Shown one piece after another: positions 45,803 through 59,000 of a stretch of 64,000 bases of DNA. Where the stretch lies: NCBI GenBank assembly GCA_032622095.1, contig CP136068.1, positions 6,675,314 to 6,739,313 of the forward strand, given 5' to 3'. A program made the position numbers and the translations under genes. Each line of letters opens with the position of its first letter. The first letter of the stretch is position 1. Under the pieces are notes generated by a model. That model was given only the letters and a program-made list of their open reading frames with translations. It was not told the DNA's origin and did not search any database. The stretch is from Siphonodentalium dalli. Lineage: Eukaryota; Mollusca; Scaphopoda; Gadilida; Siphonodentaliidae.

Positions 45803-46453
45803 GTAATTGTTTTTCGATAAATTATTGAATTATCGCGATCAAATGTGCGTCGTGACTTGCGTTACGATTATAGCAGTGAATCCGCAACCCTGGCCTATTG
45901 GCGTGATGTTAGTGTATTTTAGTCCAATATGCACACATAAATGAGTTAAATTGGCCGCTCCCCTACAAAACCTAAACCCAGTTAAAGTTAGTAATTAATG
46001 CAACTTTATCGCCAACGCCAAGCGAATGCGTAATTTAAATGCAGGCATGGCTTCCCGATTGGGAAATTGAGTATCGGTGTTTATTTTATATCCCTATACC
46101 GGACGGAGTGTTTAACTTCATGTTAATGACTTATCTGATGTCTATATCTAAATTCAATTCACCGCACGCAAGTAAACGGAGCCTAATTTCACATTATGTA
46201 TTGGCATTCCATTGTAGCCGTACCTGTATTACAAATATGAATACACTTGTCGTCTTGTATGCGGTTAACATACCATTATTAGTAACACGGCCCAAGCCGA
46301 TCCTAGCTTAGCCCATTTTAAATAGAACCCAACAATATCAAACTTAAGGTGCGTTGTACCCAACGATATAGTACTTACCCTACATGGCTTGATGTTATGT
46401 TCGTGTGTGTGAGGTCGTAATGAAAATAGTATATAGTATCTCATGCTTGCTTG
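45803..46453. other. Upstream flank of gene B, homologous to 8080-8790
   Basis: CCCTGGCCTATTGGCGTGAT, AAAACCTAAACCCA, CATTCCATTGTAGCCGTACC and ACACGGCCCAAGCC occur in the same order as in the gene A flank. No exon. Confidence 0.65.
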
Positions 46454-46631
46454 TCAAATCATTATCTACCCTGAGACGGCATCAAATCATTATCTACCCT
46501 GAGACAGCATCAAATCATTATCTACCCGGAGACGGCATCAAATCATTATATACCCTGAGACGGCATCAAATCATTATCTACCCTGAGACGGCATCAAATC
46601 ATTATCTACCCTGAGACGGCATCAAATCATA
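46454..46631. repeat. 28-bp minisatellite
   Basis: Six to seven units of 'atcaaatcattatctaccct / gagacggc'. The corresponding place in the gene A flank has no array. Confidence 0.9.
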
Positions 46632-46639
46632 TTGTCAAA

Positions 46640-47700
46640 GCGAAATGCGAAGTTAATACATGTATGAAACCCATTGTATATTGTTTTCAAGTTTTGTAAA
46701 CATACGTTTGGGTACAATACGACATGGATACATTTCGTTATTTATCATTCGGTACGTTGTGTCATATTTTAAGAAAACACGTTCGTCTATACGTGTGATA
46801 ATGTTGCCTATAACTGATACAGATGCGTGAACAATTGCATATATTGTTTCGTTTGTATACAGTACCGTTTGTGTCAAGTTTCTGTTAATCCAACTGTCCG
46901 TAGGTTCACGTGTCTGAAATACACCGCGTCTGTTATCACTTGCCTTGATTGTAAATATGCGCTTCGTCAGATGGTGGGCTTGTTGGTACGCCGGTTAGTA
47001 TAATAGTAATTTGACGTAAACAAATTTACGTATCCTCTACGTAAATTTTTGTGACATCGCTAAGGATAATATTGATTACGTCGATGTGCGGTTCCCTTAC
47101 TCTCCTATGTCGGAATTTACGTCCAGTTCCAGTTTCGTAAATTTGAATTCACATTATCACACAAATCAATGCAAACTGCAACACTTATCCGAAAGAGTAC
47201 ATATTACGGCCATATTGATGTACTATAATTTATCTGCATGGGGTGCTAAAAAACGCACATACTATGCCGTGTGTGTAACTAACAGTAGCCTCGCCTTGAT
47301 ATGACATTGTGTTTACTACTAGAGAAGATCCCAGCTGTTACGAAGTTCTCAAGGTAAAGTGGGTTCGTTTTCTTTTGAAATTGTGTAGGCATTGCAATAC
47401 AATAATTGTTCACATTAAATCACTGCTTTCAGTTGTCAACTTACTCTTGTGGAGTTTAGAACATATATAGTTTTTCTACAAAATAAACGTGGATTACTTT
47501 CACAATTGTTACATATTAAGTACCGTCATGTGTAGATGATTGGGGTCACTTAAGCTTGACGTCCGCGGTAGAAGATTAACGTAACGGTAAATCGGCGTAA
47601 AGTAGTATCGTCTTTGCCGATTTCACTAGCTTGTTTACATCGAAGGAATCGTGCACTATTAGCAGCTGGTCCGACTTTTATTCGAGATTAAACAATGATG
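46640..47700. other. No gene seen
   Basis: Intergenic between genes B and C. No exon or element recognised. Confidence 0.4.
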
Positions 47701-47705
47701 CATGT

Positions 47706-48160
47706 ATTATCACAGTGGATCAACGGACACGAACCAAAACCGGAAGTCGTAGATTTCGAGGTGGAGAAATATCTGTCGACAAATATTTGTTGACATTTTT
47801 TGACGTTTTTTTTTGGAAAATAAACGCTTGGATACCATATCTGACCAACTGAAGGTGAGTGAATATTTCTTCGCTAATGTTCGGACACCGACGATCAATT
47901 TAAGTCAGTTGTCATTGTTCGATCGCGGAAAAAATGTCATTTAATCATTGCCGCGAGACGATTTCTTCCCCAAAATATCCCAGAAAATCATACTTTTCAC
48001 ATTCACCGCAGACAACTGTCGCAACAACCTATATACCGGTCGAAAGGCATGTTTTCCCCCCACAAATTCATATTTTGAGTATTTTCACGGACTGTCTCAA
48101 AATTCCAAATTTCATCTTTTGATGCAGGTACCCGCCTCGAAAATACTTTCCGGTTAGTCC
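47706..48160 (+). repeat. Inverted duplication, left arm
   Basis: ATTATCACAGTGGATCAACG ... ACTGAAGGTGAGTGAATATT ... TTTCCGGTTAGTCC is the reverse complement of 51081-51414. This arm carries about 80-90 extra bases (about 47870-47960) between two TTTCTTC copies, and 23 extra bases (GAGGTGGAGAAATATCTGTC plus GAC) after GATTTC. Confidence 0.85.
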
Positions 48161-48809
48161 TGTACACCCCGGAATTTAGTTGCAATCCACCAGACCCGGC
48201 GGACAGTTTTTGTTGTTCAATCAAGAGTCGAAATGGGTTAGTTGGTTGGCTGCCTTTCGTTAACAGTGGCACGTTTTTGGGCAACTGCTTTTCTGTTGCA
48301 ACTATAGTATACTGATCAAGTTTAGTTACCGAGTACAGTTTGCAATTTGTTCCCATATATTCGTTCAGATCGTGTAAAGTCATTAACCAAAGAATCATTT
48401 ATGGACATATTGTTAGAACAAGAATATTACAATGCCCTCCATGACCATGGCCGTAGCAACAGGATTGTTTTGATGGTGGGAGGTGTAGATGTATTTTCCA
48501 ATAGTTTGATATTTCACCCAGTATATAGCGTGAAATTTGATACTTAAAAAAACAATTAAAATTCGATTAATTTCAGAAAAAACAAATCGGGACCCATGGC
48601 TGTTCTTTTTCATTATGGCCACGTTCGGGACCCACCACCCGAGATTTGATTACGATTGTATACAGTTTTAACTACATGTTTCGTGTATATATACACCCCT
48701 TTATTTTTATGTTTTAAACTACAGGCACCCACCCATATTTCGGAGAATTTTCGCTAATATTACATATTATAGCATAGCCATCAAATATGCAGATGTTTAT
48801 TTCCATTTC

Positions 48810-49688
48810 TATGAGAGGCCAAATTCACATTTCATAATTAATTGCAGTTAAGCAATAGAACTTAAGCATAATTATTTGCGATTAAGCGCAATTCATTGTT
48901 ATACTGTATGTAAATATGTACCCCTGGTGAATACATAGGTGTATCTATAACTAAACCTGAACTCATATTGACATATCACCTCGTTGTTTTCATTGCTTTG
49001 GATAGTTGGGATTGTGAACTAGCCTAAATTCTTTATCAAAATGGGTGACTCGCGACAGTATTACCTTCTGTTTTAGTCGAGTAGAGGAACCAACCCATCA
49101 AAGCTCAAGTGTGATCAGATATCGATTATTGAAGTTTGTTATTTCAATTGATTGCTGCCCAGAAACACTCCGTGAAAAGGGTGGTTTCGGTCAAAATTGC
49201 GGATGAATATGGATAACTCTAAAACAAGTGGTAATACGGTAAAATTTCGTGATACTTTAGTAATTATACGGCCATATTTTGTTGAACAAAATGTTTATAA
49301 ATCACACGTTTTTGGGAAATTTGATACCATAGTTGACAGTGGTCAGCATTATTTTTTGCAGTTAATCGATTCTGATAACTAAAGCTTATTTTGAAGAAAT
49401 ATTGTTGTTGTTGTTGTTGTTGTATCTTTATAATATGGGTCTTTCTGATCGGATTGAGGACCTTTAGTTTAAATTTGCCAAATGCAGATACACCCGGTCA
49501 TGCTAATAGTTATGTTTTATGGGTAGTTACACTTACTCTCAAGCAACTCATAGCGCTTAATCGCAATTAATTGCACTTAAGCGCAATTCATTTCAAGTAT
49601 GCGCAAATGTCATATGTGTGCTTCAGCGCGATATGTGGTATATGCGCTTAGCGCAATTCATTATTAAATGTGAATTTGACCTCCCATA
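48810..49688. mobile_element. 879-bp TIR element with TTAAGCGCAA palindromes
   Basis: Left TATGAGAGGCCAAATTCACA and right (other strand) TATGGGAGGTCAAATTCACA. Inside each end are runs of ATTGCGCTTAAGCGCAATTC-type palindromes. A TTG microsatellite lies at 49402-49422. The interior has a 61-codon frame at 49197-49382 without family resemblance. Non-autonomous DNA transposon by inference; a partial copy is at 14423-14670. Confidence 0.78.
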
Positions 49689-49689
49689 C

Positions 49690-51080
49690 AGTTAATTTTT
49701 TGTCTATATATATGAACGAGTAGGATCTGTCTGCATGTCTTCTGTCCGCTTAAATTTGAATATATACGCGACCATTTGCGTTAAAAACTTCCCAACCAAA
49801 TTATCCAGTGTGTGAATCAATGTGGAAGCAATTAATTATGGCGCGATTTTAATACAACAGGACAAAAATCACGTGCCTATATATTTACAAAAGTAACTTG
49901 CATCTGGTTCCACATTCAGTTGTACGCTATAGATTCGAATTTTACCCGCTATATATATGTAGGAAACACAACACTTCTACATTAATGGACAGCCAAGGTG
50001 GGATTAAGAATACAACAACTCGAAAGAACACTGGAGTTTTCCAGATGATGTTTCTATTCTCTATATCAACCGAGAGTACCAATATTTCGTATAGTATTGT
50101 ATAGTGTAGTATTGTATAGTATTTTATTATAAATAATTTTTATATTTTTTATTTTCAATAATTTTATTTTCAAACATTCGGGTGTTGTAAAATCCCATCG
50201 TCGATTACCTCAGCGAAGCCGCAAGCATTTGCCTCACAGTGGTTACATATATGAAGGCATGCATGCGATCCTCTCGTCAATAGCACTTGGAATTATAAAA
50301 TAATATCGCTTAGTGGACTTGAACTTAAGCTAATACTAGTAACAGATATAGCTGTACACCCCTCCGACTGTATGTTTTAGTCCCCTCCTCGTTGTTGTTT
50401 TAACCATTGCTGAATATTGAAAACAATAATTTTCTAAGTCGAAAAATGTCATATAACTCCACACAAAAAGGTCTGACATATTTCATAATCATATATGTTC
50501 GCATGTTCCCATGGTACTAAATATATATATGCCAAGCCAAAAAAAAAAAAAAATGACCGCAAAACTTAGGAATAAAAACTCGGAAATTTTCATCCACGAA
50601 AGGACGAACAAGCTGCTTCCTGTATAACCCCACAAGTTGTGGGCCACAACTCGTTGCGAGTGTATAATCAAATATAAAGGGTAAAAATTGGCACACCGCT
50701 GCATTTTTCTGAAAAAAAGTTGGATGTAAATTTTTTTTTTTTATGTCGGCCTTCCGAGAGTGGTATGCTGACAAGTCAGAGTTAACAATATGACATACAT
50801 CAAACGTTATATGTTTACCAAACATGTACTTCGTAGTTGGATTTCAGTTACAGGTTACAGTTCAGTTATATATATAAGTCACCGTCTGGATGTTATGTTG
50901 TACCAGGAGACATATACAACATTATGAACACCCAGAACCATTGTGGCCACGCAAAAGTCAAATGAAACGCCCATCATCTGCGGCAAAATTGCTTTTTCGA
51001 CCAGAAATTGAATATGGCAGACCTCAGCAAAATCACGACTAAGCGGACAGATTTTTTTACAACTAATGATTAAATTTTTC
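49690..51080. other. No gene seen
   Basis: Interior of the inverted duplication. AT-rich; no exon or element recognised. Confidence 0.4.
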
Positions 51081-51414
51081 GGGACTAACCGGACAGTATT
51101 TTCGAGGTGGGTACCTACATCAAAAGATGAAATTTGGAGACAGTCCGTGAAAATACTCAAAATATGCATTTGTGGGGGGAAAACAGGCCTTTCGATCGGT
51201 GTATAGGTTGTTGCGACAGTTGTCTGCGATGAATGTGAAAAGTATGATTTTCTGGGATATTTTGGGGAAGAAATATTCACTCACCTTCAGTTGGTCAGAT
51301 ATTGTATCCAAGCGTTTATTTTCCCAAAAAAAACCGTCAAAAAATGTCAACAAATATTTGTCGAAATCTACGACTTCCTGTTTTGGTTCGTGTCCGTTGA
51401 TTCACTGTGATTAT
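51081..51414 (-). repeat. Inverted duplication, right arm
   Basis: Partner of 47706-48160. The outer boundary is CACTGTGATTAT and the inner GGGACTAACCGGACAG. The two arms are about 2.9 kb apart. Confidence 0.85.
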
Positions 51415-53000
51415 CTCTCCTTCAAGTTAACACACTGTGCTAGTCCAGCCTCTAGTAACAAAACGGTTCACATATTATAATATCGCCAGCAACTGCTCGG
51501 TCCATGCGGAGGTACACGTTCTACCTGGAATATGTTGCTGGAATGAGTTATCACCAACACGAATCATAGTTTTCGTGTGTCAATAATCACAGTTATATAG
51601 CCGATAACTGGTGACATGTGGACGCGGATGTTTTGGCACCCATCTTAGATTTTATGAAGACAACTCGTCATTCTCAGTTATGTCTCCTGTACAGTACAGT
51701 ACATATATTAATCATAAGGAACCGAAAAACTATAGCAATCCATTTAGCAAATTATGCATTATCCGATACATGAATGATTAGGACATTGACGGCCGGAGTA
51801 TTAGGTCAATGGAATTGCTTAGTAACTCCTGTGAGTTTCCCGTCCCACTTTTTTCGAAAATGTGACGAATGTCAATATATAGGCCCATAATTATGATCAT
51901 AATAAATCACCATAAAATTTTAACGACGGATTTGTGTTGACATTTTGTTTGACACCTACACCCGAAAATATGGACAAATGCTAATATTATCGCCTGTGTG
52001 AAGGGTTAAGTTTTTCATTTTATTTCCGAAAATATTGATGCGACTGACCCCACTGGTTGTTTTCCTAAACCCAATTGAATGTTCTTTAGGTCGGCCAGTC
52101 CAAACGATTGAAGTAATGTTGGAAACTCTGAGAGTTTGGTCAAACAACATCAACTGGCACACTAAATATTGCTTGACAAATCAATGTGTATGCGTACCAG
52201 AACAAGTTATATTGTTTGCGTGAAATATCCAGCTAATACTGTATCAGACATGACATGTCTATATAAATTGGGGGTGGGTAGGTGAGACTCTCCTAACCCA
52301 CATCAGATACGTAACTGATACCATTATGCAACATCAGTTCTCTCTCTGGTGTGTCTCGGATAACGAATAAGTGGGCAGGCGTGGACAAGAAAACCAATGT
52401 CAGAAATGGTAACGCGCTCAAGATCATATACTATACACCAATCATTGTAATTATAGAATATAAAATATATTGGTTTTGCGAATGACCAACTCAGAAGTCC
52501 GTTAAAATAACAATAACAACCAGCACCTAATTAACGAACCGGCCGCCGACTGTGCGTCTCCGACCACAACCATCAGTGGGCTGCTGAACGATAAATGTCT
52601 ATAACAGTTGAAATATAAGACTTAAACATTATCTTTTTCATTTCTTTTATTTGTAATTGGCATAGCTTATCACAAACCAAAAATCAACATGATTGACATA
52701 ATAATGTAAAGGGCAATAAACGAAATTGAAATCCCAAACAACACCTTTTACCGGACTCGGCCTCCTCGTCGCGCAGTTCGACTTGTTAATCCGTCACAAA
52801 AATTCCCATTTTTATATAATTAAAACCCCCAGAGGGCAGAGGCTATTAAAACTGACATGTCTGTTGTTGTCTACAATACAGGTACGATACAATGGAACGT
52901 CAATAAATACTGCAGTCGCTTTGCGAAATATGATCATTGTGCATATATCGATTAAATCAAGTACTCATATAACCGACAAAGGACATCACGAAGGACAGTC
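51415..53000. other. Intergenic, upstream of gene C
   Basis: No exon, TATA box or element recognised. The 121-codon frame at 52726-53091 overlaps the leader of gene C by chance. Confidence 0.4.
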
Positions 53001-53007
53001 GAACCCG

Positions 53008-53074
53008 ACCAAGATGGCCTCTGACCTGCGACGATCGTCTGTTGATATTATAATCACGAGCGGCACGAGCAATG
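53008..53074 (+). promoter_or_regulatory. Gene C exon 1: 5' leader with start codon at the exon edge
   Basis: Reads AAGATGGCCTCTGACCTGCG ... GGCACGAGCAATG|GTGAGT. The first ATG (53014) is in a different frame from the main ATG (53072). After splicing, its uORF runs 25 codons and stops at TGA inside exon 2, overlapping the main start. ATGGC(C/G)TCTGACCTG is conserved with gene A and, shifted by one base, with gene B. Confidence 0.65.
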
Positions 53075-56000
53075 GTGAGTACCCACGTTAGTTTCACACG
53101 CAGTCGCGCCGATATATATGTAAGGGTCTTAAGTGTACCCGTGTAGTTCGAAGCGCAATCATACATGTTTCTATAAAGTCTCAACTATAAACAAATGGAT
53201 AATTTTAGTTGATGGATAATTTTAGTTGATAGCTGGCACAATGCATGTGTCATTATATATATCAGAATATAAATTAAAATATCGCAATATGGTTTGTAAA
53301 ATATCCTGCGAACCTTAATATAACTTCAAAGACACATGCAACATGCATACGAATCTCGATAACATTACTATCAATGTGACTATAGCAGCAGAATAATGCT
53401 TTTAAGTTAGATATAATCAGAAGAGCCAATTTGAAACCAAACGTACAAACTGTGATTGCTATATGAAATGTCTCACTTTTATAGAATTTACATATAAACT
53501 GTTTATGCAGCTATAACTTCAATATAAATGATAACATTACAATGGCGTCTAGCTACCTGCTTATTGCAGGTTTTGACAGATCAGTGAAGCAAGATATAGA
53601 TAACTCTAAAGTTAATACATTACCATTATGGGAATAAGAAGCACTCATGACGGAATAAGAATAGAGAATATATTCATCAGAGTAGTTATGTTCATACATT
53701 TATTGTGAGCCGGGGACTATATGATCGCAAATGATGCAACTCGAATTTTGATAACAGCAGTCACATCAATCATGTAATATCGAACTGAGACCATCACATG
53801 GGATCTACATTATAGATAAATAAATATTAACTAAGATATTTATTACCAACGTTATTTTGTCGACGTTATAATGTTGTCAGTCAGAATATCAAAAACGTTC
53901 CCAGGTTTGAAATGATGGAATAATTATGATATATACGGGCTTATATCGACAGTAGCTATTCGTCATTCATGACAAGATCATTGAATTAGTGTACACAAAT
54001 TCAAGGGATAACATTGCAATCGCGTCTAACTACCTGCATATTGCAGGTTTTGACAGATCAGTGAAGCAACATATAGATAACTCTAAATTTATTAAATTAC
54101 CAGCATGGGAATAAGGGATACTCATCTGGTGTGACGAGAGAATATATTCATCAAAGTAGTTATGTTCATACATTTATTGTGAGCCGGGGAGTATATGATC
54201 GCAAATGATGCAACTCGAATTTTGATAACGGCAGTCACATCAATCATGTAATATCGAACTGAGACCATCACATGGGATCTACATTATAGATAAATAAATA
54301 TTAACTAAGATATATATTACCAACGTTATTTTTTCGACGTTATAATGTTGTCAGTCAGAATATCAAAACGTTCCCAGGTTTGAAATGATGGAATAATTAT
54401 GATATATACGGGCTTATATCCAGATTAGCTATTCGTCATTCATGACAAGATCTTTGAATTGGTGTACACAAATTCAAGTGATAACATTACAATCGCGTCT
54501 AACTAACTGCATATTGCAGGTTTTGACAGATCAGTGAACCAAAATATAGATAACTCTAAATTTATTAAATTACCAGCATGGGAATAAGGGATACTCATCT
54601 GGTGTGACGAGAGAATATATTCATCAAAGTAGTTATGTTCATACAATTATTGTGAACCGGGGAGTATATGATCGCAAATGACGCAACTCGCAATTTGCTA
54701 ACGGCAGTCACATCAGTTATGTAATCTCGATCTGAGACCATCACATGGGATCTAAATTATCGATAAATAAATATTAACTAAGATATATATAACCAACGTT
54801 ATTTTGTCGACGTTATAATGTTGTCAGTCAGAATTACAAAACGTCCCAGGTTTAAAATGATGGAATAATTATGATGTATACTTGCTTATATCCAGAGTAG
54901 ATATTCATCATTCATGATCAGATCTTTGAATTAATGTGCAGATATTTATTTTCCCATTTTACTTTTGATGACAGGCCAGTTTAGGTGCTGATGCGTATGC
55001 ACGGTTCAAAGAGAAATTGGAGACAGAAAACGAATATGAATATGACTATGACGACGCCAGATATTTAACTCACAGTGAGATAAGGGAAGGACAAACACTT
55101 GTGAAATCATTTATTCTAAGTGAGTTTGGAATAGAACACACGCTGTCTGTTTAGCGTGTAACACAATTTTATATCTGAACTTTTACCAAATATTTTAAAG
55201 ATAAATTTAAAGCCAAAAATTAGCATCATAGTTATGCAACGTTATTCTTATAATTGACATCAATTATACATTTATGCAGCGATTGTTGCCGTTGTATCGG
55301 AGATAATGTTTTAAGAATTTAAGGCCATCAATGTGATCCGTAGATGCACAGATACCTGTTGCATTCCGTCGATGATGTACATTAATCATTTGATTGCACT
55401 GGTGATGTGAACTAATTACTGAGAGGCAGGGACGTTGTACAAGCTCGCGATCGCATTGCACTTGTGTATTTTACAAAATAGTCCCTGCCTGTAATTAATT
55501 AGTTTACGCCACCAGTTTAATACACTTATTTTTTGTTTCGATCAATTTCCATTATAAACATCTCATTAACCAGAATTACCAATAATATCACCATTATACA
55601 CACGGCGGAGACATATAGAGACCGCGTATCAATATAACGCGCTAGTTAAATTGACTTAAAGTTATTTTTATAAGATTAAAAAGGTCACATATACATGTAT
55701 ATCCTAAATTATGCGTGTGGTTTATAATCGCTCATGGTGAAATTATTGTTTATTATCACTCGATTAATCACAGTAAATAACACATAGGAATGTAGCATAC
55801 TATGTTAATTTTACAGCTGTATTGAGTGCACGGATATACTATCAACCTGCATTTAGTTGGTTTATATTTTCACGACATAAAACCCAAATAAAATAAAACC
55901 GAGTCAGATTGTTGTTATGATTGCTTTAATACAGACACTTATATAAGGTTTGTTCACTTAGACGTTTTGTCTTTCATGCCACGATAAATAGGCCACGAAC

Positions 56001-59000
56001 CTCTCGAAAGTCAGCCGATCAGAGGACGCAAAGCCGTTGTAAAAGAAATCAAGCAGCATTTCACAAAGGACAAGATATTACGTATATTGGACGGTTCTAT
56101 CGTGATTGTAAGTATATATTCATCGTTTATCGTGCTTTTGATCGTGGCAATATTTTCGGATGACTATAATCATGTCTGGCAATTCCAAAATATAGCTATA
56201 ATAGCAATATGTATCCATTGTAGCTACATACGGCTATTGATGATGGATGAATCTGGTTGAAGAGAGATAACACAGTCCAGCAAACAGTCATTTAAATATA
56301 CAAGAACATGAATTTATTATACTCTTAGTAAATAAACATTGTTTGCCATTTCCATGTATAATTAACAAAATATTCCAGTATTGTTACCTTTTCCTGGCAA
56401 CTGTAACTAAATATAAGAATAGATCATATGTGAATGCACATATCATAACCAATTTCTAAAGATATGCATGTGCTTAGCTATGCTTCTCGGATATTCCGCA
56501 AGCTGGTACAACCGAAATATTATCGGCAGTGGTTTCATAAGTTGTAACAACATAATAGTGATAATACCCTTCACCTTTAGTTTCAACAGCTCGCGGTATT
56601 GGTTGCATGCAATGCAAATTGGTAAAATATTGTTATGCGATAATTAAAAGAATTTGGAATTGCCAGACCTGATAAAAAGCACAGCCGTTGGCGTTGTTCG
56701 AATCACAAGTTGAACCATATTACTCAACATCTCATGAGATTTTATATTTAACGGACATTTAAGAACGCGCCGATAATGTGGTCGCGGTTCGATGATTGTT
56801 GACGGCGTTAAGATAAGAAAAGATACGTTTTAATTGTCTGGAAAGCACACATTGGTGCAGGGCAACCTACATGTACAGATACAAATAAACATAGGAATAC
56901 ATGGTATATATGTGATATACATGTAATAAGATGTAGAATGTCAAATTATTTGATTTATTACTGGACATAGGTCACCATATGGTACATTATCACTTCCGCA
57001 GTCGACCAATGCCCAGCATGGGTATGACGTTTTTAATGGGTATAAGACTGTAAAGGAGTTGTCCGGCACTAACAGGTGACCAAACACATTGTGGATAGCA
57101 CACGAAAACAGTTATAAGGCCATGTATTTCCATTATGGTCCCCAAATGGACACAGGCCACATGGGATACCGGAACACCCATACACCCATACGTTTCATAC
57201 CATCGCAAACCACTGGATTAAAAACAAAAAAAATTGAGTTAACAATGAAATGCATCCGGTCAGTTGAAATTGAAGTAACAATAGGTGACAGTGAGCTAAA
57301 CAGCAAGTATTCCACTAGAAGTTAAAAAACACTGGAGAGATATATCTGAATAAAATAGGATATTTGTAAATGTTATGCCCATATTTTTCCAGAGGAGAAG
57401 AGTTTGTGTACATGTGGCAACATACTTATTGGTATCGAATATGTCTAAAGCCCCATGTCGGTTTGCGCTCCAAAATACACATATTATTTGCTTTTGATTT
57501 TTTCTTAAACTTGGGTCCAAAACACAAAACATCCATTTGCATGACATGGAACAGACAAGAGCGTTCTATGGTAGTCTATTTCTGATATGGTAGCGATAAA
57601 GAGCGTTTGTCTGACTTCTGGCAAAAAGTTGAAAACGGCTGGAAATGCCTGTGCTATTGGGGAGTGTTGTTCAGAGCATATGAAGTGGTATATCAACAGT
57701 TCGTTCATTTATCGACATATCGTGTCCGTCAATCTAAAGTACGCAGAAAAAAAATTGGAGGTTCGAATGAGCATTGTCCGTTTAAAACGTTTCTGAGCGA
57801 TATACAACATAATTGCATATTCTGTATGTTGTTCACACTTGAGGTCATGTTTCACGGTCTGGTTATTTTTTGATAAAGTAATGCCCCTTTGATGACGTCA
57901 CTGTTTTTCTTGTCCCGATAATATCTTCAACAATGTATAATTCGATTAATTCAATTTTGCACGGTGTTCACATTGGAGAAGACTGAGGCCACGGTTGGCT
58001 ATCAGAATAATCGATTTCCGGCAAAATAATTAAGATTATTTTCATTTAGAAATTAAACTTCTTGTGTCGTGTTGACGTTAGCTTGAGTACTCTTAAAAAC
58101 TCATGATATCTGATGCGCGGTTCATCTTTGAGTCAACGCAAGTAATGATTACATTAAAACAAAGTTTGTAACATTTATATTTTCCATAATTTAATTTGTT
58201 TTGGCTACAACATGCCTATGTCCCACAACATCCTCACTGTTATGTGAACATGTTGTCAGTTGTGACATTTTATTACTTACAAATATCCATTTCGATTCCA
58301 TACACGTGCACCTAAGTTGCTATTTCAATGGCCTCAGCTCACGATATCTGGTGCGTGGTTCATATTTGAGTCAACGCAGGCAATGCATACATTAAACATA
58401 TAGTTTGGTTCAGTTATATTTTCTGATTTCTTTGTTTCCAGAAAGGCAATGTCCCACACCATCCTCACATTTGTGTGGATATGTTGTCAGTGATTACCTT
58501 TGATTAGTATTGGATACTGATTATGTGAAGTCTACTTATTTTGACAACCACGAAATTTCATCGGGCGAGTAACCGTCGTCAGATATCGTGTGATCACTTA
58601 ACGCTAAAGGGGAACTGTACACTAAATTTGAACATTTATGGGCCCATCTCCTTTCATACTCAACAATCTATAAGCAACAAGTGAAGGAATTGAGTCAATG
58701 ACTGTTGCAATGTACACTCATGACTCGAGTTGCCATGTTGTTTGCATCGTTCATTGCCATGTTGTTTGCCATGTTGTTTGCATCGTTCATCGCACACGAG
58801 TGTATTTTACACTAGTCCATGGCTCAAATTCATTCATTTGTTGCACAGTTATATTCGTTTGAATAATAGTTTACTAGCTTGATTCTCCAAACATCAGTTA
58901 TTATGTTGGGGTTCCGTGTAAGATAAAGTGCGGAATATTGTCCTACAGTATTTGTGTTACATTTGCAGCTGAAAGGCTATGTAGAAGCTAACCAAATATA

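Noticed and set aside
51120-51353. Frames in the inverted duplication arms (for example 47631-47852 and 50879-51280)
   Set aside because: Both arms give similar frames only because the DNA is duplicated; frames break at indels between arms.
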